Source: Gammaproteobacteria bacterium (GTDB taxonomy: Bacteria; Pseudomonadota; Gammaproteobacteria; Pseudomonadales; Azotimanducaceae_A). From it: a stretch of DNA of 8,385 nucleotides. The notes under the pieces were generated by a model. That model saw only the letters and a program-made list of their open reading frames with translations, was not told the origin of the DNA and ran no database searches. Below, one piece after another: positions 1-7,135 of the stretch (within the stretch, counting starts at the first letter, position 1; each line of letters starts with the position of its first letter). The position numbers and the translations under genes were made by a program. The stretch lies in NCBI GenBank assembly GCA_026713405.1, contig JAPOON010000721.1, forward strand, positions 1 through 8,385, written 5' to 3'.

Positions 1-180
1 GTCAGTGCAACCGTTGCCTTCGCCGTCTTCGCCAGCGTCATCGAGTGGCCGATCATCGCGCGCACAACGAGCGGCCGCGTGCGCCCCGCCGAAGCTTTCA
101 CCCATCTCGATCGGGCCTTTCTTCGACGCCACTATGTGATCGGGGGTATCGGGGGATTGCTGTTCCTGGCTTTCGCCTAG
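1..180 (+). CDS. C-terminal end of an unidentified membrane protein (5' truncated)
   Basis: Frame 1 is open from the window edge to a TAG stop at 178-180, giving 59 residues. The start lies outside the window. The fragment begins with a hydrophobic stretch (residues about 1-20), passes through a polar, Arg-rich linker (RTTSGRVRP to LDRAFLRRHY) and ends in a second hydrophobic, Gly-rich stretch (about 45-59) that runs to the C-terminus. This is the pattern of an integral membrane protein with two terminal transmembrane segments joined by a positively charged, probably cytoplasmic, loop. Third codon positions are mostly G or C, as in the neighbouring genes, which supports real coding. I do not recognise the family. 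The gene converges with the cytochrome gene, leaving 59 bp between the two stop codons, so it belongs to a different transcription unit. Confidence 0.6.
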   Translation, partial: VSATVAFAVFASVIEWPIIARTTSGRVRPAEAFTHLDRAFLRRHYVIGGIGGLLFLAFA

Positions 181-197
181 CCGGCGGTTGAACCGGC
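180..197. terminator. Possible weak hairpin between convergent genes
   Basis: GCCGG (180-184) can pair with CCGGC (193-197) around an 8-nt loop, directly at the stop of the rightward gene and 42 bp past the end of the leftward cytochrome gene. The position suits a shared terminator. However, no run of T follows on either strand, so it is not a classical intrinsic terminator, and a 5-bp stem in GC-rich DNA can arise by chance. Confidence 0.25.
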
Positions 198-239
198 AAC
201 CTTGTCGCGATTGCGCGATTTCGGCGCTGTGGGAAGCGG

Positions 240-1454
240 TCAGACGCACTCTCCACCGAGCGATGCGACCCACGCGGCGACGGTAGCCACCGCTTCGGTG
301 TGCGCAAGCGTGCGGCCGAGTTCCGGCATGCGCATCGCCGGGTCCGTGGTCGCCATGCGGAAGGTCAGTATTGAGGCGTCGGGTTCGCCGGGCGCGATGG
401 ACCAGGCGCGGCCGCCGGTTCCCCGGCCGGCGGCGATGGGCGGTTTGCAGAGACCCATGCGGCGCGGCGGGTGGTCCTGGTAGTCGAGCCACAGCCCGGA
501 GGTGTCGGTGGCGCTTTCCGGGTTGTGGCAATGGCCGCAGTTGGCGTCGAGATAGGAGCGGGCGCGGTGTTCCACCGATTCGCCGCCCTGGCGCCAGTCC
601 GCGTTGCGCGCCCAGGTGTGAGCCGCGGGCGCACCGTGCAGCAACCCCTGACGCTGCCAATCTGCAAGCTGGTTGGCCGGCCCGCCGTGATAGCCGCGGT
701 TGAGGTGCCGGGCCTTGATGCCGATCGTCTGCAGTTCGCCGGAGCGGCCCGTCGCATGGCAGGTGGCGCAGTCGTTGCGGGTGGGCACGATGTAGTTGAG
801 GGAGACCATTCCGGCAGCTGACTCGAGAGCGAAATTCTGCAGGTCTCCGGTCAGGCTCAGCCAGGCATCGTCGCCGCGCCAGACATAGGGCAACGCCTCC
901 CAGCCGGAATCCTGCTTGACGAGCAGCCGCGTCTCGATTACCCGGGTCTGGTTCAGGTCCAGTTCGCCGACTTTGCCGTCCCACCCCGCTGCAGCCTGGG
1001 CAATCCCGCCGTTCAGCGGGTAGAAGAAGGTCTTGGAGATGATGGTGCCGGCGGGCATGGCGAAGCTGTCCCGGGCGGCGAACTCCGCGCTGGTTTCCGC
1101 GGGCATCCACAGGGTGCGCAGCTTCAGCGCGTAGTCGCTGAAGAGCGGTGTGTTGATGTCGTAGGCGGTGACCCGGTTGCCGAGAACCAGCCGGTTGCCC
1201 TGCTTCTGAATGACACCCCAGGCCGAGAGGCGCTCTGGGTATTCGTCCGGAGTGTGAAAGCGAACATGAGGAGGCTGGGCGCACCCGGCGGTGCAGACCA
1301 GGATGCAGAGGCAACAGGCGCGTGCGGCGGATGCCAATCTGATTGGTTCACCGACCAGTCGCGGTGGTCGCCGATGCGCTTGCGACCGGATTCTGTTTGC
1401 GATGCCCGTCAGCGCGCGGCCAGGTCGACGGCGGTCAGTTTCTCGTGGCTGCAT
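240..1454 (-). CDS. SO_2930-family diheme c-type cytochrome, probable lipoprotein
   Basis: The 404-residue reading holds two heme-c attachment motifs, CATCH (229-233) and CGHCH (306-310). An Arg-Met-Pro near residues 375-377 could provide a distal Met ligand. The layout, with an N-terminal non-heme region followed by two CxxCH motifs in the last 180 residues, fits the diheme family named after Shewanella SO_2930 (TIGR03806). It should act as an electron carrier or redox partner in the periplasm; its substrate is unknown. The start is uncertain. ATG at 1454 lies 46 nt inside the upstream gene, has no clear ribosome-binding site, and puts the hydrophobic segment (about 41-55) far from the N-terminus. 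TTG at 1337 (residue 40) would give a compact signal peptide ending in Cys58 (TAGC, with Thr at -3 instead of the usual Leu) and a 365-residue protein, with a GGTGA 10 nt upstream; I find that more plausible biologically. The gene follows the beta-helix gene closely and is probably co-transcribed and functionally paired with it. Confidence 0.88.
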   Translation of the reverse strand: MQPRETDRRRPGRALTGIANRIRSQAHRRPPRLVGEPIRLASAARACCLCILVCTAGCAQPPHVRFHTPDEYPERLSAWGVIQKQGNRLVLGNRVTAYDINTPLFSDYALKLRTLWMPAETSAEFAARDSFAMPAGTIISKTFFYPLNGGIAQAAAGWDGKVGELDLNQTRVIETRLLVKQDSGWEALPYVWRGDDAWLSLTGDLQNFALESAAGMVSLNYIVPTRNDCATCHATGRSGELQTIGIKARHLNRGYHGGPANQLADWQRQGLLHGAPAAHTWARNADWRQGGESVEHRARSYLDANCGHCHNPESATDTSGLWLDYQDHPPRRMGLCKPPIAAGRGTGGRAWSIAPGEPDASILTFRMATTDPAMRMPELGRTLAHTEAVATVAAWVASLGGECV

Positions 1455-2623
1455 GCGTGCAGGCTCATGTCGGTGCGGGGATTTGCATAACCGTTCCCGC
1501 CATCGAGGTCGAGTACCTGCGCGGCGCCGTTGTCCACGCAGATGGCGAACTCCGCACCCGGCTTCTCCGGGTTGCGCACACCGTCCCAGACGATGTCCGG
1601 AAAACTTCCGTCGGCGCCGTAGAGCGCCAGCCGCACGGCTTCGAGATCGTCCATGTCGGGCGCGCCGCCGCCGGAACCGAAGGTGTTGCCGTAGATGTAG
1701 ATGGTTTCCGGAAACGGGTCGAAAACCTCCACTTCCTCACGCTCGCCCACATAGTTGGTGCTGAAATAGCTGGATATGAGCACGTTGGCCGTCTGGTGGC
1801 CCGCGATGCGGTTGTCGAAGATCTCCACCCGGTCGTTGGCATTGACGACGACTCCCGAGCCCGCGGGAATGCTGGCGACGGCGGTGCCGGGCACCCCGAA
1901 GTTGAGCGTGTTGTTGTTGCTGACGTCATTGTCGAAAACGCGCGTGCTGTGCCCTTCCTCGGGTAGATCGGGCATGTTGAACACCAGGATGCCGCCGGTG
2001 TTGTTGACGGCGGTGTTGCCGTAGACATCGGCATGCACGGTATTCTCGATCTCGATGCCCGCCACGTTGTATTCGGCATGGCTGTTGCGCACGATCACAT
2101 TGCGCGACTGGCCGACGTACAGGCCCGCGTCCGATGCGCCGATGGCGATGCTGTCCTCGATCAGGGTGTTCTCGGTCTGCACGGGGTAGATGCCGTAGGC
2201 GCCGTTCTCGGTGGCGGGGCCGTTGGTCCATTCGGTGCGCACCCGGCGCACGGCGATATTGCGCCCGCCGTTGATCTTCAGGGCGTCGCCCACCGCATCC
2301 TCGATGGCCAGGTCCTCGATCGTGAAATCGCTGCCGGTTACCAGCAAGCCTTCGGCGCCGGCCACCTGGCCGTCGAAGTTCAGCACCGAGGCGTCCATGC
2401 CGGCGCCGCGAATGGTCACCCCGTCCGCGGTCAGCGTCAGGCCGCGCCGAAAGTGGAACACCCCCTCGGGGATGCGGATCACATCGCCTGGCGCGGCGGT
2501 TTCGAGTTGCAGCCTGAGGGCGTCTTCGAAGCGTTCGGCAACCGGTGCGGACGCATCGTCGGCGGGGTCGCACCCGAGGACGAACCAGGGCAAGGCCACT
2601 GCGATGAGACTCCGGACTCTCAT
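1409..2623 (-). CDS. Parallel beta-helix repeat lipoprotein (SO_2929 / TIGR03805-like)
   Basis: The 404-residue product has a short lipoprotein signal ending in VLGC, with Cys18 as the lipidation site. It then has the periodic Asn/Asp/Gly/Val pattern of a right-handed parallel beta-helix from about residue 45 to 320, with turns such as NIAVRRV, NTLIEDS, NVIVRNS, DRVEIFDN and TIYIYGNTF. An AICVDNG segment (Cys362) and an LHACSHEKL segment (Cys391) near the C-terminus could form a disulfide. The reading frame continues upstream to 2752, but ATG at 2623 is the right start: GGAGAA stands 7 nt before it and the signal peptide begins there. Families of this type occur as a pair with the diheme cytochrome encoded next, and their role is unknown. 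NosD-like beta-helix proteins help mature a periplasmic metalloenzyme, so a scaffold or metallocentre role is a fair guess but only that. The protein is probably membrane-anchored and periplasm-facing. Confidence 0.9.
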   Translation of the reverse strand: MRVRSLIAVALPWFVLGCDPADDASAPVAERFEDALRLQLETAAPGDVIRIPEGVFHFRRGLTLTADGVTIRGAGMDASVLNFDGQVAGAEGLLVTGSDFTIEDLAIEDAVGDALKINGGRNIAVRRVRTEWTNGPATENGAYGIYPVQTENTLIEDSIAIGASDAGLYVGQSRNVIVRNSHAEYNVAGIEIENTVHADVYGNTAVNNTGGILVFNMPDLPEEGHSTRVFDNDVSNNNTLNFGVPGTAVASIPAGSGVVVNANDRVEIFDNRIAGHQTANVLISSYFSTNYVGEREEVEVFDPFPETIYIYGNTFGSGGGAPDMDDLEAVRLALYGADGSFPDIVWDGVRNPEKPGAEFAICVDNGAAQVLDLDGGNGYANPRTDMSLHACSHEKLTAVDLAAR

Positions 2624-2688
2624 GGAACTGTTCTCCGTTCGGTTCTTCAGCTTTTGTGGAACGGGCGCCTGCCCCGGGCAGCGAGTTC
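2621..2688 (-). repeat. Leader repeat, copy A (5' end of the beta-helix gene)
   Basis: These 68 bp align without gaps to 7133-7200, with about 49 of 68 positions identical by hand count; most differences are transitions. Best-kept blocks, read on the plus strand, are CATGGAAC, TTCTCC, CGCC and CCGGGCAGCG. Read in the gene direction the element contains a CTGCC/GGCAG hairpin (plus-strand 2669-2681) and ends in GGAGAA-7 nt-ATG. The far end overlaps the left arm of the 31-bp inverted repeat by six bases. It could be a duplicated leader, part of a dispersed repeat family, or a conserved regulatory RNA; the sequence alone does not decide between these. Confidence 0.65.
2631..2636 (-). promoter_or_regulatory. 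Ribosome-binding site of the beta-helix lipoprotein gene
   Basis: On the minus strand GGAGAA stands 7 nt before ATG at 2623. This fixes the start there rather than at upstream in-frame codons that run into the inverted repeat. The same GGAGAA-7 nt-ATG arrangement recurs at two other places in the window, inside a repeated element. Confidence 0.75.
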
Positions 2689-2792
2689 GCATGCGGGGCT
2701 TCCCTTTCGGCGCATCCGCCTCGTTGTCTTGGTGTACGCAAGGAGTTCGCACGAGCTTAACGCGCCGAAAGGGAAGCCCCGCATGCGAACTC
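2683..2792. repeat. Perfect 31-bp inverted repeat with a 48-nt spacer
   Basis: Bases 2683-2713 are the exact reverse complement of 2762-2792; the first mismatches fall immediately outside on both sides. Loosely matching sequence continues outward, with GGAAC at 2658-2662 facing GTTCC at 2812-2816 at nearly equal distances, which suggests an older, longer imperfect repeat. The spacer holds a further copy of the arm end, GAGTTCGCA (2743-2751), which could pair instead with 2784-2792. The whole lies between the permease stop (2878) and the beta-helix start (2623), so a read-through transcript would form a very stable hairpin. No T-tract follows the stem, so it is not a textbook terminator. A transposase-less repeat (MITE-like or REP-like) that also limits read-through or stabilises the upstream RNA is my preferred reading. 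Confidence 0.85.
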
Positions 2793-2849
2793 TTTTCCGA
2801 AACCCGGCGTTGTTCCTTTCACGTCAGCGTCCCGGCGAGTCAGCTTACA

Positions 2850-2873
2850 CCACGGGCGTGGCCGGTTCACCGG
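2850..2873 (-). other. Two tandem small hairpins just after the permease stop
   Basis: CCAC-GGGC-GTGG (2850-2861) and CCGG-TTCA-CCGG (2862-2873) are adjacent 4-bp stems with 4-nt loops. In the transcript they begin a few bases after the permease stop codon at 2878-2880. There is no T-rich tract after them, so they may protect the 3' end of the mRNA or be chance structure in GC-rich DNA. The remaining bases from 2793 to 2849 show nothing recognisable. Confidence 0.3.
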
Positions 2874-2877
2874 ACTG

Positions 2878-5800
2878 TCAAATGTCCTGAATGCGCCTGC
2901 CCAGGGAGATGCGATAGAAAACCGGGACGGCCACCAGTGTCAGCAGGGTGGCAAAGGCCAGGCCGCTCATGATGCAGACCGCCATTTCCAGGAAGAAGGG
3001 GTCCGCCAGCAGCGGCGACATGCCGGCAATGGTTGTCCCCGAGGCCAGCAGCACCGGCCGCATGCGGCTGACGCTGCCCTGCACCAGTGTCTGAATGGTC
3101 TGCTCGCCTTCGGCCAGCCGCTTGTCGATCTCGGCGATCAGCACGATGCAGTTCTTGATCAGCATCCCCTGCAGGCTCAGGAAGCCCAGGAAGGAAGGGA
3201 AGGTCAAGGTCAGATCGGTGATCAGCAGCCCGAGAACCACGCCGCAGACGGTCATGGGCACAGACAGCCAGATGACGACGGCTTCCCGGACGCGCCCGAA
3301 CATCAGGAGGGTAATCAGGAACATGACCAGGAGGGCCGGGGGGATCGAGCCGGTAAGGAGGCGATAGGCCCGTTCGTCGGCCTCGAACTCGCCGCCCCAC
3401 TCGAGAGCATAGCCCGGGGGCAGCTCGATGGCCTCGATCTCGGGGCGAAGGGCTTCGAAGGCCCGGTTGACGTTGTGCCCGGGTTGCGCATTGGCGCGCG
3501 CCTGAATCGTCTGGACGCGGTCGCGACGGAATATCAGGGCATCTTCCGAGGTCAGGTCAAAGGAGGAGACCACCTGCCGCATGGGAATGTAGCGCTGTTG
3601 CGAGGCGCTCCATACGAGCCGGTCGGGAAGGCTCGCGATGTCGGCGCGCTCGTCGGCGGGCGCCCGGGCGATGATGGGAATCAGCTTGTCCTGTTCCCGG
3701 TACAGGCCGATGGGCACGCCCAGGGTCGCATAGGCCAGGGCGAGGGAGACATCCCGGCGGGATACGCCGGCCAGCCGCGCCCGGGCTTCATCGAAGCGGG
3801 GGGTGATCTGCAACGCCGGCTGCCGCCAGTCCGCATGCCGGTCGATCAGGTCGTGTTCGAGGAAGATATCGAGGGCGCGGGTGGCCAGCGAGCGGAGCAC
3901 GCCCGCGTCCGGGCCGGAGAAGCGCGCTTCGATCTTGGCGTTGCCGCTCGGCGTGAATTCCGACCGCGTCACCTGCACGTCGGCGCCGGGCCTGAGCCGG
4001 ACCAGCGTTTCCCGGGTTGCGGCCACGGCCGCGTCAAGCGTGCGCACGTCCGCGACCCGCGCGATCAGTTGCGCATAGGCGGTATTGGGTTGCTCCGGTT
4101 GCATGGTCGCGTTGAAGCGGGGTGCGCCGTTGCCGATGAAAGCGGTCACGGCGACGATGCCCTCGGTCGCCAGGAGCGCTTCCTCGAGTTCGGCGGTGTC
4201 ATCGGCGGTGGTCAGGATGTCGGTGCCTTCGGCCAGCCGGTAGTCGACGAACACCAGCGGCAGGTTCGTGTTGGGGAAGAACGACTGCTTGACGAACTGA
4301 AAGCCCCACAGGCAGGCGGCGAGTGTCGCCACGATCGCACCCGTGGTCAGCCAGGCGCGGCGCAGGCCGAAGGTGACCAGGCGCCGGTACGGCCCGTACG
4401 CCCAGCCGGAAAAGAGCGCCTCTTCGGTTTGCCCCGGCCTCGCCTTGAGCAGGCGGCAGCCCAGCAGCGGGACGACGGTGACGGCGAGCAGCCAGCTCAG
4501 CAGCAGGGCGATGCTGACCACCTGGAAGAGCGAGCGCAGGAAGTGGCCGCTGGTATCGTCGCTCAGGCTGATCGGAGCGAACGCCACGATGCCGATCACC
4601 GTGGCGCCGAGCAGCGTGAACTGGGTGCGCCTGACGGATTGCGCGGCCGCCTCGACGGGGGATTGACCCCTGCCGACGCCCACCACCATGCCTTCGGCGA
4701 TGACGATGCCGTTGTCCACGAGCATGCCCATGGCGATCATCAGGGCGCCGAGGGATATGCGTTGCAACTCGATGCCGAGTACGGACATCAGGCAGACGGT
4801 GCCGAGCACGGTCAGGAACAGCACCGCCCCGACGACGGCCCCGGCCCGCCAACCCATGAACAGGCAGAGCGCCAGCACCACGGTGGCCACCGACAGGCCG
4901 AGGTTGCGGAGAAACGTCCGGATTGAGGCATCGACGACCTCGTGCTGGGCGTAGATTACCTCGGCGGTAACGCCGAGGGGCATGTGGCGAAACAGCGCCG
5001 CCAGGCGCTCATCCACGGCTTGCCCGACCTTCACGACGTTTTCGTCCGGGATCACCGACACTCCCACGGTGAAAGCCCGTTCGCCGTTGTGGCGGATGAT
5101 CTCCGGCGGATCCTCGACGGGTTCGCGGGCCAGGTTGGCAATGTCGGTCAGACGCACGATCTCCGACGATCCGGGGCGGCCGATGCGCATGTCCCGGAGC
5201 GCGCCCGCGCTGTCGAACGCCATTTGCGGGGCGATCCGCAGGCGGCGTCCGTCGTGGACGACAGAGCCCGCGACGGTAATGTCGTTCTCGGTGCCGATCC
5301 CCTGGAACAGGATGTCCATGGGCAGCCCGAGCCGGCCAAGCCGGACATGGTCGATTTCCACGTACACGGCCTCCTGGGGCTCCCCGGCCGTCTGCACCTT
5401 GGCGACGCCGTCGACGGCTTTCAGGGCGGTGACGATGTCGCGGGCGATGTCCTGGATCTCGGCGGTGTCGTAACCGGGCGCCGAGAGGGCATAGAGTATG
5501 CCGAAGACATCCGCGAAGTCGTCCTCGACCAGGGGAACGCCGGCGCCGGGCGGCAGCAGGCCGGCGGCCTCACCGACCCGGCGGCGCAGTTCATCGAAGA
5601 TCTGGCGGGTTTCCTCCGTGCCGTACTGTTCCTTGATCTCCACCTGCAACTCGGAGCGGCCGGCCACCGACTTGGACACGATTCTTTCGATGTATGGCAG
5701 TTCCTGGACGGCGGCCTCCACGACATCGGTGACTTCCTGTTCCACTTCCCGTGCGGAAGCACCCTCGTATTCGGTGACGATCAGCACGATCTGGATGGGA

Positions 5801-5922
5801 AAGGGCGGATCCTCGAGACGGCCCACGGTGTCGATGCCCCAGGCGCCGCCGAGCAGGCAGGCAAGTATCAAGAGCCATGGATACAGCGGCCGTTCGATGG
5901 ACCACCTGGCGACGTTCCACAT
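2878..5922 (-). CDS. RND-family efflux permease (AcrB-like inner-membrane pump)
   Basis: At 1014 residues this has the usual size of an AcrB/MexB-type pump, which uses the proton gradient to expel compounds from periplasm and inner membrane through an adaptor and an outer-membrane channel. The N-terminus starts with an amphipathic stretch and TM1 (about 11-30), followed by GRLEDP, typical of this branch. The first periplasmic porter region spans about 31-335, TM2-TM6 about 338-490, a second periplasmic region about 545-855, and the last TM block about 858-1005. TM4 carries GMLVDNGIVIAEG with Asp403-Asn404 where AcrB has Asp407-Asp408. Near TM10, GMLIKNCIVL supplies Lys923, equivalent to AcrB Lys940. 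The heavy-metal motif of CzcA-type pumps is absent, so an organic substrate is more likely than a metal ion. It starts 37 nt after the adaptor gene, as part of the same operon. The branch resembles TriC-like pumps in the LEDP and VDN motifs, but the substrate cannot be read from the sequence. Confidence 0.95.
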   Translation of the reverse strand: MWNVARWSIERPLYPWLLILACLLGGAWGIDTVGRLEDPPFPIQIVLIVTEYEGASAREVEQEVTDVVEAAVQELPYIERIVSKSVAGRSELQVEIKEQYGTEETRQIFDELRRRVGEAAGLLPPGAGVPLVEDDFADVFGILYALSAPGYDTAEIQDIARDIVTALKAVDGVAKVQTAGEPQEAVYVEIDHVRLGRLGLPMDILFQGIGTENDITVAGSVVHDGRRLRIAPQMAFDSAGALRDMRIGRPGSSEIVRLTDIANLAREPVEDPPEIIRHNGERAFTVGVSVIPDENVVKVGQAVDERLAALFRHMPLGVTAEVIYAQHEVVDASIRTFLRNLGLSVATVVLALCLFMGWRAGAVVGAVLFLTVLGTVCLMSVLGIELQRISLGALMIAMGMLVDNGIVIAEGMVVGVGRGQSPVEAAAQSVRRTQFTLLGATVIGIVAFAPISLSDDTSGHFLRSLFQVVSIALLLSWLLAVTVVPLLGCRLLKARPGQTEEALFSGWAYGPYRRLVTFGLRRAWLTTGAIVATLAACLWGFQFVKQSFFPNTNLPLVFVDYRLAEGTDILTTADDTAELEEALLATEGIVAVTAFIGNGAPRFNATMQPEQPNTAYAQLIARVADVRTLDAAVAATRETLVRLRPGADVQVTRSEFTPSGNAKIEARFSGPDAGVLRSLATRALDIFLEHDLIDRHADWRQPALQITPRFDEARARLAGVSRRDVSLALAYATLGVPIGLYREQDKLIPIIARAPADERADIASLPDRLVWSASQQRYIPMRQVVSSFDLTSEDALIFRRDRVQTIQARANAQPGHNVNRAFEALRPEIEAIELPPGYALEWGGEFEADERAYRLLTGSIPPALLVMFLITLLMFGRVREAVVIWLSVPMTVCGVVLGLLITDLTLTFPSFLGFLSLQGMLIKNCIVLIAEIDKRLAEGEQTIQTLVQGSVSRMRPVLLASGTTIAGMSPLLADPFFLEMAVCIMSGLAFATLLTLVAVPVFYRISLGRRIQDI

Positions 5923-5959
5923 GATTGCTTACACCCGGCCCGGAGCTTGCCGTTCCGGC

Positions 5960-7135
5960 TCAGGCGCCATCCGGGGCAGTGTCGACCGGGCGGATGCGCA
6001 TGCCCGGCTGCAACTGGCGGGCGCCGGTTGCCACCACCATGGCGCCCCCGTCCAGCCCGGACAGTACGGGGATGCCTGCCGCATCCGGCGCGCCGACCTC
6101 CACCGCCTGCTTGCGCACGGCCCCGGTTTCCGGTTCGTAGAGCCAGACGAAAAAGCGCTTGTCCGGGCCGCTGAGCAGAGCGCTGGCAGGCAGGCGCGGG
6201 AAGGCCACGGCACCCTCGGGGGCGCGCAGCGTGACCTGCACGGCCGCGGTCATGCCGGGCATGACGTTGAACTCCGCGGGGCGTTGCATGGTGAAGGAGA
6301 CCTCGTAGGTCTGCGCCACGGCGTCTGCTTCACCGCGATTTTCGCGGTAGGTAAGGGGAAATCGTTGTGTCGGGGCGAAGGGAAAGACGGCTTCGATGCC
6401 GACCACCTGTTCGGTGTTGACGGTAACCAGGAGTTGCTCGGGGACTCCCGCGACCACCTGCAACTCGTGCAGGTCGTTCAATCGGGCGATGGGATCGCCG
6501 GCGCTGATCTGAACATGGTTGTCCAGGTAGCGCCGCGCCACCTGGGCATCGAAAGGCGCGACGATGCGGCTTTTTGCCAGTGACTCGCGGCGCTGTTCCA
6601 GGCGCACCTGCTGCAGTTGGTGCATGGATCGCGCATCGTCCACCAGCGAGGCAGCGATGCCGTGCTGGTCCAGCAGCCTGTGCTTGCGATCCAGGTCCTG
6701 GCGGGCCAGCTGCACCTGCAGTTCGGCTTCCCGCACCGCCAGGCGGAAGTCCGTGGGGTCGAGCGCCGCGACCAGTTCTCCGCGCTCGATGGTCTGGCCC
6801 TCGCGCACGGACAGCTCCGCCAGTACGCCGTCCACCTCGAAGGACAGATCGATGGACTGGGCTGCTTCCACCCGGGCCACGAACTCATGCATCGTCACCC
6901 GGCCGGGCGCCTGAACGACGATCACCTTGGCGGGGCGAATGGACTGCTCGACAGCCGCCGGTTCCGTCCGGGCGCCGCAACCCGCGAGCAGAACCACCAC
7001 GGCCAGAATGGATACCCGCAGGGTCAAGGACTGGTCCCCAGTGTTGAACATCAAAATGAAGAGCGCGTAACCATACTGGCTCGACCATCGGCTTGCCAGC
7101 CGCCCGGGAAGGCGTCGAGGCGAATCAAATCGCAT
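5960..7135 (-). CDS. RND efflux periplasmic adaptor lipoprotein (membrane fusion protein)
   Basis: This links the permease encoded next to an outer-membrane channel. Numbered from ATG at 7135 (391 residues), a hydrophobic stretch ends in the lipobox LLAGC with Cys53. A lipoyl-like half-motif follows (about 95-128, SFEVDGVLAELSVREGQ), then an alpha-helical hairpin (about 130-190), the second lipoyl half (RIVAPFDAQVARRYLD, about 190-205), a beta-barrel domain (about 220-300) and a membrane-proximal domain to the end. This is the normal AcrA/MexA order. Four starts are possible. GTG at 7150 has little support. ATG at 7135 has GGAGAA 7 nt upstream within the repeated leader and is used here. ATG at 7051 has no visible ribosome-binding site. 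TTG at 7027 has GGGGA 7 nt upstream and gives an ideal short lipoprotein signal (MTLRVSILAVVVLLAGC). Codons 7135-7052 lack the GC3 bias of the gene, so the mature protein may really begin further in. Confidence 0.93.
   Translation of the reverse strand: MRFDSPRRLPGRLASRWSSQYGYALFILMFNTGDQSLTLRVSILAVVVLLAGCGARTEPAAVEQSIRPAKVIVVQAPGRVTMHEFVARVEAAQSIDLSFEVDGVLAELSVREGQTIERGELVAALDPTDFRLAVREAELQVQLARQDLDRKHRLLDQHGIAASLVDDARSMHQLQQVRLEQRRESLAKSRIVAPFDAQVARRYLDNHVQISAGDPIARLNDLHELQVVAGVPEQLLVTVNTEQVVGIEAVFPFAPTQRFPLTYRENRGEADAVAQTYEVSFTMQRPAEFNVMPGMTAAVQVTLRAPEGAVAFPRLPASALLSGPDKRFFVWLYEPETGAVRKQAVEVGAPDAAGIPVLSGLDGGAMVVATGARQLQPGMRIRPVDTAPDGA

Noticed and set aside
2683..2792. Inverted repeat as a CRISPR unit, integron attC site or intrinsic terminator
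   Set aside because: There is only one pair of arms with no regular spacers, no attC core motifs, and no T-tract after the stem.
2033..2972. Overlapping plus-strand open frames across the beta-helix gene and the inverted repeat
   Set aside because: They are shadows of the beta-helix gene that continue through the repeat; the apparent protein similarity to the frame near 7134 comes from the repeated leader DNA.
3475..4926. Long plus-strand open frame of 483 codons opposite the permease gene
   Set aside because: It lies wholly antisense to a clear RND permease, is rich in Arg, Gly, His and Gln as expected of a shadow frame in GC-rich DNA, and has no recognisable domain.
3500..5922. Heavy-metal (CzcA/CusA-type) pump identity for the RND permease
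   Set aside because: TM4 has LVDNGIVIAEG rather than the metal-pump motif, and the adaptor is of the organic-compound type.
4942..6174. Plus-strand open frame of 410 codons opposite the start of the permease and the end of the adaptor
   Set aside because: It spans two well-supported genes on the other strand and has low-complexity composition without family motifs.
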